This document shows positions 11,560 through 24,773 of a stretch of 64,000 nt of DNA, piece by piece. The notes beneath the pieces were generated by a model, which saw only the letters and a program-made list of their open reading frames with translations, had not been told where the DNA came from and did not search any database. The stretch is from the NCBI RefSeq assembly GCF_009017415.1, contig NC_092409.1, positions 3,658,001 to 3,722,000 of the forward strand. The letters are read 5' to 3'. The position numbers and the translations under genes were made by a program. This DNA is from Aspergillus flavus. Taxonomy: Eukaryota > Ascomycota > Eurotiomycetes > Eurotiales > Aspergillaceae. The stretch's first letter is position 1. Every line of letters begins with the position of its first letter.

Positions 11560-14500
11560 ATTCTAATTTTTTTTTAATTATTTAAAAATATTATTAATAT
11601 TATTATTTTAATTATTTAATAAAGATATTTTTTTATTTTTAAAAATTTTTAATAAAAATATATTTTTTTTTATAGAAATAGTTCTAGAAACTATTTCTAA
11701 ATTAAATATTTAAAAAAATAAAATTTTTTAAAATTTAAAAAATACTATTTAATAATTAAAAAATTAACTATAAAATAAAGAATTTTTATAAAATTATTAA
11801 TAATTTAGTTTTATTTTATTAATAGATAATTATATTACTAAACTTTTTAAAAATATTTTTAAATTTACTTTTAATTTTAGACTATAATAAAAATAAAAAT
11901 AGATTTTTAATTTAAAATATTTTTTTAAAAAAATAAAAAAATATTTAAAAAAAAATAATTAAAAAATTATTATAGTATTTTTTTATATATTTTTAATTTA
12001 TTAATAGTAATAGTATTAATATTTTATAAAAAAAAAAAGATTAATAAAAAAATATTAAGAAATTATAGTAATATTTTATAAAATAAATTTTTTTATTAAT
12101 TAAAAATTTAATTATTTTATAATTTAATATTATAAATTAGTTTTAAAAAATTTATTAATAAAAAAATTAAGATTTAAAAAAGTTTTATATTTATTTTAAT
12201 TTTTTAAAATAATATTTTTTAAAATAATTAAAAAAAAAAAATATTTATTTTTTTTATAAAATTTTTTTTAGAATTATTAAAATATATATAAAAATATTAT
12301 ATAAAATTTTTAAATTAATAAAATAAAATAATAATTTTTATTATATATTATTAAAATTTTCTATATAAAAAATAAAAATAAAAATATAATATTTTTTTAA
12401 AAAAAAATAAAAATAAAAATAATAAATTAAATAAAAATAAAAAACTATAAAATATAAAAAAAAATTTAAAAAAGAATTTTAAAAAATTTAATAAAAATTC
12501 TATTAATAATAAAAAAAATTTTTTATAATATTATATATATAATAGTAATTTTTATTTTATTAATTATTATTTAAAAAAAAAAAGCTATAATTTAATTAAT
12601 TAAAATAAAAAAAATAGATTTAAAATTAAAAAATAATTTAAAATTAAAATAATCTTTATTAAATTAATTTTTAATCTTTATATAGAGATTATTATATATT
12701 TCTATATTTTTATTTAATATAAAAATAATATTAAAATATTTATTAATTTAAATAATTATATTAAAATTAATATTATTAGCTATTAATTTATTAAAAATTT
12801 TTATTTTAAAAAAATCTAATTTATAACTTTAATAATTAAAATAATTAATTATATTATTATTTTAATTTATAATATATAAAAAATATTTTTTACTATTATT
12901 AATTTTTAAAAAATTATTTAAAATTTTATTAGACTATATATAATAATTAATAAAAATTTTTATTTTAAAAAAAATCTAATTTTTTTATTAATAATAACTA
13001 TAAATAATCTAAAAATCTATTTATTATTATAGAATTATAAATATTAATTTATAAATTTATAAAATTATATTAAAATTTTATCTATATTTTTATTATAATA
13101 AAATTATTTAAAAAAATTTAATTATTAAATAATTTAAAAAATTTTATTTTATAATATATTAATAAAATTTTATTAAAACTAAAAAAATATAAAAATATTT
13201 TTTTAAAATAAAAATCTAAAATTATATTATTTTAAAAAATAATAAATTATATAATTAAATTTATTAATAATAAAATATTATTATATAGTTTTATTTATTT
13301 TTTTTTTAATAAAAATTTTAAATATTAAAATAATATATTAATAAAAATTTAAAGTATAGTTAAATTAAATTTTTAAAAAGTTTTATAGAAATCTTTATTT
13401 TATTTATTTTTAAAAAAAATAATAATTTAAAACTATATATTAATTATTAAAATTTTAATAAAATAATAATAAAAAATTATTATCTATTATTTTTAATATT
13501 AGAAATTTTAAATTATTTAGTAGATATAAAATTTTTTATTAAAATTAATATTTAAAATATATATTATTAAATCTATTTATAAAAAAAAAATAAATAAAAA
13601 ATAATATTTTATATAAAATATAATTATTTTAAATATCTAGTAATATTTTTTAATTTTATAAATATATTAACTATTTTTTAAAACTATTTATATATAATAT
13701 TATATAATATTTTAAATATTTATTATATAGTATATTTAAATAATATTTTAATTTTTTTATTAGATTAAAAAAGTTATATAAAATATATTAAATAAATATT
13801 AAATTAATTATAAAAAATTAATTTATATAGAAAATTATTAAAATATATTTTTTATTAAAAATAGATTAAATTTTTAAAATATATTATATTATAAAATAAT
13901 ATTTTTATAAATTTTTAATAAATAAATAATATTATATTATAAAAAAAATTTAAAAACTATTATAATATATAAAATTTTTTAGAATTTTATAATTTTTATT
14001 AATAATTTATTTAAAATTATTTTTAAATTATTTTATTTTTTATTTTTTTAATAAAAAAATTAAAAAATAAATAAAAATCTAGATTAATTAAATTTATTTT
14101 TATAAAAAAATTAATATTTTAATATTTTATTATTATTTTTTAATTAATATTTTTTTATATTATTTTAATTTTTAATAATCTATTTAAATTAAAACTAATA
14201 TTTTAAATAAAAAAATAATAAAAATTATATTTTAATTAAATAAAAATAGAGTTTATTATTTTATAATAATTTAATTATAAAAATTTAATAAAATAAAATT
14301 AAATTATAGTATTTTTAATTAAAAACTATATACTATTATTTATTTATTTAAATATTAATAATAATATTTTAAAGATTTAATATATACTATTAAAATTTTT
14401 ATTAATTATTTAAATTTATAGATTTTTATAAAATAAATTAAATTAAATAAATATTAAATATAATAGTTTATATTTTTAATTCTTTTTAATTTTATAATTA

Positions 14501-14699
14501 AATATTAGATTAAGAAATTAAATCTAGCTAATAGATCTTTTTAAAAATTAAAAAAAATCTTAGAATATACTCTAAATATAGAGTTAATATTATTATTTAT
14601 ATAATAATTTACTAGTATAGAATTCTTATAGATTAAGGATTTATTATAAAAAAAAATTTAGTTTAAGTCTAGTAAAATATCTTTATAGAAGAGTTCTAA
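11560..14699. mobile_element. Internal segment present once (3,140 bp)
   Basis: A/T-only sequence found between LTR1 and the start of the part shared with the second internal segment. It has no counterpart between LTR2 and LTR3. No open frame survives. Either it is the 5' part of the element lost from the second copy, or it is a separate insertion next to LTR1. About 14510-14830 is noticeably less mutated than its surroundings. Confidence 0.6.
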
Positions 14700-17543
14700 G
14701 CTTAATATTTATATAGTAATAAGTTTTAGGAATTATAGGATTAGTATAAAAATAACTAACTAAACTATCTAGAAAGAGTTAAATTAGGATCAATTTATTT
14801 CTAGATTTTAAATATAATATATTTATATCTTTAAAAAAATATATATTATTAAAATTTAAAAAGATTTAAAAAATCTTATAAAATAGATATAGTTTAAAAA
14901 TCTAGAGATCTAATAATAAAAGATTACTATAAAATAAAGATTTATAAAAAATAAAAATTAAAATATTATTTTTAATAAATTAATTAAATTTAAAAATTAA
15001 TTATATATTTTTTTAAAAAAAAATTTATAATAAATTTTAATTAATTTATATTATAATAATTTTTTTATAAATTATTTTAAAAAAAATTATATAAAAATTC
15101 TATTTAAATATAAATTTTATTAAATAAATTTTTAATAAAATATTATAAATTATATAGTAAAATATTTAATATATTAAAAAATAATAATTTTAAAATATTA
15201 TTTTTATAAAATTTTAAAATTATTATTAATTCTATCTAGATTTTTTATAGAATTATTAATAGATTTTATAATAAAATTATTAAAAATAATATTTAAAAAT
15301 AAAATTATTAATTTAATATAAATAATAATTAATTAATTTTTTAAATAATTATTATTTTTTTTATTTTAATAATAATTAATATAATAAAATTTATTAAATT
15401 ATTTTATAATTATATAGAATTATAATTTAAATTATTAAATAGTATTATATTTAATAAAAAATTAATTTTTATTAATAAATTTTAATTAAATCTTTATTAT
15501 TTTAATTATATAAAATTTAGATTATTAATAATATTTTATTTATAAATTAATAGTTAAATAAAATATATAAATTAAATATTAGAATATTATTTTAAATATT
15601 TTATTAATAAAAAATAAATAAATTAATTAAATTTATTTTTAATAGTAAAATTTATATATAATAATATTTAAAATATAATTATTAAATTATTATTATTTTA
15701 AATTTTATTTAATTATTTATTAAATTTTAATTATATATTAAAAATAATATTTTTTTAAAAAAGATTTTAATAGTATAATACTATATTAAAAAATTAATAA
15801 AAATTTATAAAAATTTAGTAAAATACTAATAAAATATAATAAAATTTTAAAAAAAATATTTTAATAAATATTATTAAATAAAATTATTTAAATAAAATAA
15901 TTTTATATAATTATTAATTTAAAATATTAAATTAAAAATTTTAATTTAAAAATTAATATTAAAATATATTAAATTATTTTAAATATTAAATATTATAAAA
16001 AAATAAATATATTAATTTAATTTATTATTAATATTTAATTTTAATAATAATAATAAATAAAAAATAAAAAAAGTTAAAAAAAAATAAATTTTTAAAAAAA
16101 AAATCTAATATTTAGTAAAATAAATAAAATAGTTATTAGAATATAATTAATAGATTTTTAAAAAAAATATAATAAATATAAAAAAAAAAATCTATAATTT
16201 TAAATAAAAAAATTAATAATATATTTAAAAATTAATATAATATTAATATAGTTATAATAAATATTTAATAAATAAATAATAATTATAAAAAAATATATTA
16301 ATTTTATATATACTAGAAAACTTTATTATTAATTAAAATATAAAAAATTTATTAATTTATTTTAAAATTACTATTAAAGTAAAAAAATAAAAATATTAAA
16401 ATATTAATTAATTACTATATTAAATTATTATAAAAATAATAAAAAAAATATTAAATATAATATTTTAATATTTTTATTAATTTTTTTTTATATTTTTTTA
16501 ATTAAAATATTTATAAATTATTTATTTTATATAATAAATAAAATTTTAAATAGCTATTTATTAAAATATATAATTAATATTAAATTTTTTAAATTAAAAT
16601 TAATAATTTTTTATATATTATTTATAAATTTTTATATTATTTTAAAAAAATAATAAATTTAATTATTATTTAAAAATATTAATATAATAGTTTATATTTT
16701 TATAATAATTAATAATAATTTATTATAGAATTATTAAAAAAAAATTTTAAATTAATTTATTAATATATATTTTAAATTTTTTAATTTTTTTAATAATTAA
16801 ATAAAATTTTTTTTAATAAATTAATTTTATTCTATTAAAAATATAGTATAATATAATATAAATTTAAATAATTAATTTCTATATTTTTAAACTAAATATA
16901 ATTTATTTTTTATTTTTATTTTAAAAAATAATTTTTATTTATTTTAATATATAATATAAATTATATATATTATTTAATATATTTTAAAAAATTTTTATAA
17001 ATTAATAATAAATAATATATTAAATAAAAAAATATATTTAATTATAATTAATATTTTAATTATTATATTATTTATATAATATTAATATTATATTATTAAA
17101 TTTATAATTAATTATAAATAATTTATTTTTTTTATATTTTTTATTTTTAATAGTAATTTTTAAATAATATAGATATTATAAAATAAAAAAAATAATTAAA
17201 ATATTAATAATTTTTTTATAATAAAATATAATAATATTAATAAAAAAATATAAAAAAATAACTAGATTTAAAATATAAAAAAAAAAAGACTTATAATATA
17301 TAAAAAAAATATTATAAAATAAAAAAAAATAAAATATAAAAATAATAAAAAAAAATTTATTTAATATTTTATTAATATTAATATTATTATTATAAATAAT
17401 TATTATTTACTTAATAATAATTTATATAAAATTAATATTTTTATATAAAATATTTAATATATTTCTAAAATATTAATTATTTAATATAAATAATATATTA
17501 ATTATTATTTAAAAATAGTTAATTTAAAAAAAAAAAATATAAT
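14700..17543. repeat. Internal segment, copy A (shared half)
   Basis: About 2.84 kb that aligns end to end with 17865-20828. Homology begins exactly at 14700 versus 17865, the base after LTR2, with an initial offset of 3,165 bp. Copy A lacks roughly 120 bp present in copy B around the position equivalent to 19.1-19.35 kb. Confidence 0.8.
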
Positions 17544-17864
17544 TATTATAAAAATAATAATAATTATATAAAATAACTATATAATATATTTTATTCTAGA
17601 TATATAGATATTCTAATAGTTAAATAGTATTTTTAATATTTATATCTATTATTTTTTTAATAATATATAATAATTTTATTAAAAAGATTAATTATTATAT
17701 ATAAAGAATTTTAGAGATTCTTAACTATAAATTAATACTATAATTATTAGTAGAAAATTAAGAATTAATCTTCTATCTCTAGTATCTATTATCTAGTACT
17801 TTATCTATATATTTTTATTTAGTTAATAGATTCTCTACTCTAACTAGTAGATATTTTTTTAATA
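17544..17864 (+). repeat. LTR copy 2 (middle)
   Basis: 321 bp, RIP-mutated at both ends (TATTATAA for TGTCACAG, TAATA for TGACA). It is the shared LTR between the two internal segments. Confidence 0.88.
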
Positions 17865-20828
17865 ATTTAATATTTATATAGTAATAAGTTCTAGAGATTA
17901 TAAAATTAATATAGAAATAATTAACTAAACTATTTAAAAAAAATTAAATTAAAATTAATTTATTTCTAGATTTTAAATATAATATATTTATATTTTTAAA
18001 AAAGTATATATTACTAAGATTTAAAAAGATTTAAAAGATTTTATAAAATAGATATAGTTTAAAAATCTAAAGATTTAATAATAAAAAATTACTATAAAAT
18101 AAAAATTTATAAAAAATAAAAATTAAAATATTATTTTTAATAAATTAGTTAAATTTAAAAATTAATTATATATTTTTTTAAAAAAAAATTTATAATAAAT
18201 TTTAATTAATCTATATTATAATAATTTTTTTATAAATTATTTTAAAAAAAATTATATAAAAATTTTATTTAAATATAAATTTTATTAAATAAATTTTTAA
18301 TAAAATATTATAAATTATATAATAAAATATTTAATATATTAAAAAATAATAGTTTTAAAATATTATTTTTATAGAATTTTAAAATTATTATTAATTCTAT
18401 TTAAATTTTTTATAAAATTATTAATAGATTTTATAATAAAATTATTAAAAATAATATTTAAAAATAAAATTATTAATTTAATATAAATAATAATTAATTA
18501 ATTTTTTAAATAATTATTATTTTTTTTTATTTTAATAATAATTAATATAATAAAATTTACTAAATTATTTTATAATTATATAGAATTATAATTTAAACTA
18601 TTAAATAATATTATATTTAATAAAAAATTAATTTTTATTAATAAATTTTAATTAAATTTTTATTATTTTAATTATATAAAATTTAGATTATTAATAATAT
18701 TTTATTTATAAATTAATAATTAAATAAAATATATAAATTAAATATTAAAATATTATTTTAAATATTTTATTAATAAAAAATAAATAAATTAATTAAATCT
18801 ATTTTTAATAATAAAATTTATATATAATAATATTTAAAATATAATTATTAAATTATTATTATTTTAAATTTTATTTAATTATTTATTAAATTTTTAATTA
18901 TATATTAAAAATAATATTTTTTTAAAAAAAATTTAATAATATAATATTATATTAAAAAATTAATAAAAATTTATAAAAATTTAATAAGATATTAATAAAA
19001 TATAATAGAATTTTAAAAAAAATATTTTAATAAATATTATTAAATAAAATTATTTAAATAAAATAATTTTATATAATTATTAATTTAAAATATTAAATTA
19101 AAAATTTTAATTTAAAAATTAATATTAAAATATATTAAATTATTTTAAATATTAAATATTATAAAAAAATAAATATTAAAATATATTAAATTATTTTAAA
19201 TATTAAATATTATAAAAAAATAAATATATTAATTTAATTTATTTAATAAATATAATTAAATTTATAATATATTCTATATTTTATTATTAGAACTATAAAT
19301 ATTATATTATTAAAATAATATTAATCTATTATTAATATTTAATTTTAATAATAATAATAAATAGAAAATAGAAAAAATTAAAAAAAAATAAATTTTTAAA
19401 AAAAAAATCTAATATTTAATAAAATAAATAGAATAGCTATTAAAATATAATTAATAAATTTTTAAAAAAAATATAATAAATATAAAAAAAAATCTATAAT
19501 TTTAAATAAAAAAATTAATAATATATTTAAAAATTAATATAATATTAATATAACTATAATAAATATTTAATAAATAAATAATAATTATAAAAAAATATAT
19601 TAATTTTATATATATTAAAAAATTTTATTATTAATTAAAATATAAAAAATCTATTAATTTATTTTAAAATTATTATTAAAATAAAAAAATAAAAATATTA
19701 AAATATTAATTAATTATTATATTAAATTATTATAAAATAATAAAAAAATATTAAATATAATATTTTAATATTTCTATTAATTTTTTTTTATATTTTTTAA
19801 TTAAAATATTTATAAATTATTTATTTTATATAATAAATAAAATTTTAAATAACTATTTATTAAAATATATAATTAATATTAAATTTTTTAAATTAAAATT
19901 AATAATTTTTTATATATTATTTATAAATTTTTATATTATTTTAAAAAATAATAAATTTAATTATTAGTTAAAAATATAATATAATAGTTTATATTTTATA
20001 ATATTAATAATAATTTTATTATAAAATTTTAAAAAAAAAATTTTAAATAATTTATTATATATATTTTAATCTTTAATTTTTTAATAATTAAATAAATTTT
20101 CTTTAATAAATTAAACTTATTTTATTAAAAAATATAATATATATAATATAAATTTAAATAATTAATTTCTATATTTTAAATTAAATATAATTTATTTTTT
20201 ATTTTATTTTAAAAAATAATTTTTATTTATTTTAATATATAATATAAATTATATATATTATTTAATATATTTTAAAAAATTTTTATAAATTAATAATAAA
20301 TAATATATTAAATAAAAAAATATATCTAATTATAATTAATATTTTAATTATTATATTATTTATATAATATTAATACTAGACTATTAAATTTATAATTAAT
20401 TATAATAATTTATTCTTTCTAATATGTTTATTTTAATAGTAATTTTTAAATAATATAAATACTATAAAATAAAAAAAATAATTAAAATATTAATAATTTT
20501 TTTATAATAAAATATAATAATATTAATAAAAAAATATAAAAAAATAACTAGATTTAAAATATAAAAAAAAAAAAGATTTATAATATATAGAAAAGATATT
20601 ATAAAATAAAAAAAAATAAAATATAGAAATAGTAGAAAAAAATTTATTTAATATTTTATTAATATTAATATTATTATTATAAATAATTATTATTTATTTA
20701 ATAATAATTTATATAAAATTAATATTTTTATATAGAATATTTAATATATTTTTAAAATATTAATTATTTAATATAAATAATATATTAATTATTATTTAAA
20801 AATAATTAATTTAAAAAAAAAATATAAT
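17865..20828. repeat. Internal segment, copy B (lacks first 3.1 kb)
   Basis: 2,964 bp starting directly after LTR2 and equivalent to 14700-17543 of copy A. It contains a private 51-bp tandem duplication at 19121-19171 and 19172-19222, followed by roughly 70 bp missing from copy A. No open frame survives. Confidence 0.8.
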
Positions 20829-21149
20829 TATTATAAAAATAATAATAATTATATAAAATAATTATATAGTATACTTTATTCTAGATATATAGATATTCTA
20901 GTAATTAAATAGTATTTTTAATATCTATATTTATTATCTTTTTAATAATATATAGTAATTTTTTTAGAAGAATTAATTATTATATATAGAGAATCTTAGA
21001 AGTCCTTGACTATAAATTAATACTATAGTTATTAATAGAAAATCAAGAATTAGTCTTCTATCTCTAGTATCTACTATCTAGTGCTTTGCCCACGTATCCT
21101 TACCTAATTGACAGATCCTCTACCCTGACTAGTAGATATTCCTCTGACA
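20829..21149 (+). repeat. LTR copy 3 (right)
   Basis: 321 bp. The last 100 bp or so are almost free of RIP (for example GCCCACGTATCCTTACC near 21087) and end in CCTCTGACA, giving the native right terminus. Confidence 0.9.
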
Positions 21150-22440
21150 CCCCTCCCGATCTCGAAAAATAAAAAAACGTGGGGAAATTGAAGAATAAAG
21201 GAGGGAAGAAGGAAAGAACAAAAAGCTTAAAGCGAGTTGTCGCTCTATACAGTGTGAGCTTTTACATATCAGTCTTAGTAGTACATAGGAGTGCAACTTG
21301 GTCCTAAAAATGGAATACCGGTTGATGATGTTTACTAAGATTGTGGACGGTCTGTATTGAAGATCAAAAGACAATGGCTTTGACACCCAAGATATACAAT
21401 TCTGTCTGTTTGGGTGTACAACCAAAGGTAGGGTGATGCTGATTTAGTTAACAAACTTAACTAGTTAATGTGTGTAAGATTATATAATGATAACTACCTC
21501 TTCTTGGCAACTTGTTCTAGTCAGGATAATTGAAATTAAGACCTTAAAATAGGAATCTAAAGGTATACTCAAAGAGAGATGAACATTCCTACATAGACTA
21601 AGGTAGTAAACATCGGCTAGCGAATCGTAGCATAGCTGTATGGAGTAGTGTAGTTTTAAATACCTGTGCGTAGTTCCTGCAGATATATTTCCTCTTTCCC
21701 TTCTTTCTTTTTCTCTTTCCATTATTTTCTTGTCTATTCTCACATGTCCCAGGAGGAGATGATCAAAGACCATGAATATAGAGAATAAAACTGAGTCATC
21801 GATCTTCAATTGTTGTTACCTCAGGGAATTTTTCGTCGGATGATTCAGAGCAACACGGTAGCATGTGCATCTCCGGAATCGGCAAGGTTGTGAGTGGTAG
21901 GGAAATCAACGACTACTCATGCAATACCTGCAATATCATTATTTCTTGCAGGTTTTCCCCAAACATTGATCAAGAATGGGATTGTCACCGTCGTCATCAT
22001 GAAATAAATGGTTGCCATTCTTGCATATATGTTCTCCCTGAAAGCTCTCTGGAATTCAAGTTTCAACGCGGCTGCTTTCCCCAGATCCAATGTACGGAGT
22101 TAGGGCCCTACTCCGTGATTAGTGCCAATTTGACTGACCGAGGATCCTCTTTTTCCCTCTTGCCTGAGGCCGCATCTCACCAATCAGGTGAGGGCAGACT
22201 TCAATATGGGCGCCGATGATCGGAGCTAGCAGGCGGATTGAACCAATCAAGGGGGCGAGATTATTCGAGACTCCCAGACGCTAACCAGGGACGGGATAGC
22301 CACACCAGACACTGAGTCTGAGTCTTCTTCCGCCCGGTCTTAAGGACCTCTTACTCACACCAGGTCCGTGGTCTCTTTCCCTTCCCATTTTCTAAAAACA
22401 TTTCTTTTTCTGTTTGGCCTGGCAATCATCCGCCGCAAAG
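21150..22440. promoter_or_regulatory. Upstream region of acetolactate synthase
   Basis: 1.29 kb without a supported gene. The open frame at 21863-22219 has no family features. Near 22094-22116 an almost perfect hairpin pairs ACGGAGT with ACTCCGT around AGGGCCCT. Near 22314-22325 two TGAGTCT heptamers resemble the Gcn4/CpcA site TGASTCA, which would fit amino-acid starvation control of the next gene; this is inference. Confidence 0.4.
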
Positions 22441-24773
22441 ATGATGCCTCTAAGACCATCCCAAGGCGCCATGCGCGCCATGCACTACCAGAGGTATATG
22501 ACCTCTGGAAGAAGGTGTTTCACCTCTTCCTCGGTGGCAGCAGCCGTTTCGCCCCACCGCTTTTCTGCTCAGAAACGCTCCCAAAGCACTGCTACAGCTG
22601 CTACTACGTGAGTCTCTCGCCTTGCCTAGAGTTTTTAAGAACTAATTGACCCTGTTAACCTGAGTGTGCACCGGTATAGAAAGTCTCGTCCCGCCCCAAG
22701 CCCGGCCTTCAACCTCGAACCTCAGCGCAGTGAAGTATCGCCGTTGCAGAACCGAAATGTGCCTGAATTGGATGATTCGTACGTGGACCTCGTGGAGCTT
22801 GTCAGGTTAAATCACACATGGTCTAACGCGTTTTGGAATATTACAGCTTCGTTGGACTCAGTGGTGGAGAAATTTTTCATGAGATGATGCTCCGTCTCGG
22901 CGTCGAACACGTCTGTGAGTCACCTCATATTCTGGGTGACATGGACCATAGAGCAGAAATAGACTGACCCATGTATAGTTGGCTACCCCGGTGGCGCCAT
23001 TCTTCCCGTGTTCGATGCTATCTACAACTCCAAGCACTTCGACTTTATTCTCCCTCGCCATGAGCAGGGTGCTGGACACATGGCTGAAGGTTATGCCCGG
23101 GCTTCAGGAAAGCCTGGTGTTGTCCTGGTCACTTCTGGCCCCGGTGCTACTAATGTCATCACCCCTATGCAGGATGCCCTCTCGGACGGCACGCCGATGG
23201 TTGTTTTCTGCGGTCAGGTCCCGACCAGCGCGATTGGTACCGACTCTTTCCAGGAAGCCGACGTGATCGGTATCTCGAGAGCTTGCACGAAGTGGAACGT
23301 TATGGTGAAGTCCGTCGCTGAGCTTCCTCGCCGCATCCACGAGGCCTTCGAAATCGCAACCAGTGGTCGCCCTGGTCCCGTCCTGGTCGACCTTCCGAAA
23401 GATATCACTGCCGGTATCCTCCGCAAGCCTATCCCTATGAACAGCACCATTCCCTCTCTGCCGAGCGCGGCGAGCATTGCGGCCCGTGAGTTGAGCATGA
23501 AGCAGCTCGAAAGCACCATCGGCCGCGTTGCTCGTTTGGTCAATGTCGCGAAGAAGCCCGTTCTTTACGTCGGCCAGGGTCTTCTCGCTAACCCCGAAGG
23601 CCCCAAGCTTTTGAAGGAATTGGCCGACAAGGCCTGCATTCCGGTCACCACAACTCTGCAGGGTCTGGGCGGCTTTGACGAGCTGGACTCCAAGGCGCTT
23701 CATATGCTGGGAATGCACGGATCGGCCTACGCCAACATGGCTATGCAGGAGGCTGATTTGATCATTGCTGTTGGTGCCCGTTTTGATGACCGTGTCACGG
23801 GTAACATCACCAAGTTCGCCCCTCAGGCTAAGCTGGCTGCGTCCGAGAACCGTGGTGGTATCGTCCACTTTGAGATCATGCCTAAGAACATCAACAAGGT
23901 TGTCCAGGCCAACGAGGCTGTCGAGGGTGACTGTGCCGAGAACATCGGCCACCTTCTGCCCCATGTCAACAAGGTGTCGGAGCGCCCCGAGTGGTTCGCT
24001 CAGATCAATGACTGGAAGGCTCGCTTCCCCTTCTCTCTGTACGAGAAGCAGGCCCCGGAAGGCCCCATCAAGCCCCAAACTCTGATTGAGAAGCTCAGCG
24101 ACCTCACCGCCCACATGAAGGACCGTACCCTGATCGCCACTGGTGTCGGTCAACATCAGATGTGGGCTGCTCAGCACTTCCGTTGGCGCCATCCCCGTAG
24201 TATGATCACCTCTGGTGGTCTGGGTACTATGGGCTATGGTCTCCCCGCGGCGATTGGCGCCAAGGTTGCTTGCCCAGATGCCCTTGTCGTTGATATTGAT
24301 GGAGATGCCTCCTTCAACATGACCCTCACCGAGCTCTCTACTGCTGCTCAGTTCAACATCGGCGTCAAGGTCCTCCTGCTGAACAACGAGGAGCAAGGTA
24401 TGGTGACCCAATGGCAGAACCTCTTCTACGAGGACCGTTATTCGCACACTCACCAGAAGAACCCCGACTTTGTTCCTCTGGCCAAGTCCATGGGCGTTGC
24501 TGCTGATAAGCTGGTCAACCCTGCTGAGATGGAGGAGAAGCTGAAGTGGCTGATCGAGAGCGACGGCCCCGCTCTGCTGGAGGTCATTACTGACCGTAAG
24601 GTGCCTGTGCTCCCCATGGTGCCCGCTGGCAGCGCCCTGCACGAGTTCCTTGTTTATGACGAAGGTATGTTCCTTGAACCCCCAGGATCTTTTTGAAGTG
24701 GTACTGACTCTAGGTTTCAGCCAAGGAACAGGAGAGGAAGGCCCTGATGAGGAAGCGGAAGGTCATCGTCTAA
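22441..24773 (+). CDS. ilv2: Acetolactate (acetohydroxyacid) synthase, catalytic subunit, mitochondrial
   Basis: This ThDP- and FAD-dependent enzyme makes the first shared step of valine, isoleucine and leucine synthesis. Five exons (22441-22607, 22680-22778, 22847-22914, 22979-24664, 24721-24773) give 690 aa. The first exon is Ser/Arg/Ala-rich (GRRCFTSSSVAAAVSPHRFS), as expected of a mitochondrial presequence. Exon joins rebuild DDS-FVGLSGGEIFHEMMLRL and then GVEHV-FGYPGGAILPVFD, the family N-terminus. The catalytic glutamate lies in RHEQGAGHMAEGYA. The ThDP/Mg motif is DIDGDASFNMTLTELS plus NNEEQGMVTQWQ. Residues tied to herbicide resistance in the family look wild type (GQVPTSAIG proline and QWQ tryptophan present). 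The short last exon encodes AKEQERKALMRKRKVIV. MMPL or the second ATG at 22444 could be the start. Confidence 0.96.

Larger units (their letters stand above)
11239..21149 (+). mobile_element. RIP-destroyed LTR retrotransposon array with three LTRs
   Basis: A 9,911-bp block of nearly pure A/T contains three copies of one 321-bp LTR (11239-11559 is given as LTR1) in the same orientation, separated by a 5,984-bp and a 2,964-bp internal segment. Termini are TGTCA at the left edge and TGACA at the right edge, a perfect 5-bp inverted terminal repeat with the canonical TG...CA. Copies differ mainly by C-to-T and G-to-A changes, the mark of repeat-induced point mutation. Flanking 5-mers are CCTCT (11234-11238) and CCCCT (21150-21154), a target-site duplication apart from one C/T change. 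Purine runs just left of LTR2 and LTR3 suggest that the plus strand is the element's sense strand; this is weak. No coding frame survives, so the superfamily cannot be assigned. Confidence 0.88.

Noticed and set aside
14510..14830. Less mutated patch inside the array as a possible surviving gene or fourth LTR
   Set aside because: All frames contain stops every few codons, and the patch does not align with the 321-bp LTR.
11239..21149. A/T-only block as a mitochondrial insertion or a centromere core
   Set aside because: The LTR structure with TG...CA ends, a near-identical target duplication and C-to-T differences between copies explain it as a RIP-mutated retroelement. A 10-kb size is small for an Aspergillus-type centromere, though it cannot be excluded that the island belongs to a larger one elsewhere.
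21863..22219. 118-codon frame with several Cys and His upstream of ilv2
   Set aside because: No regular zinc-finger spacing, no intron-linked partner exons, and it lies in a promoter region.
23104..24642. 512-codon open frame antisense to acetolactate synthase
   Set aside because: It lies wholly opposite the highly conserved ilv2 exon 4, is rich in residues produced by reverse reading of biased codons, and has no family motif; it is a codon-bias shadow.
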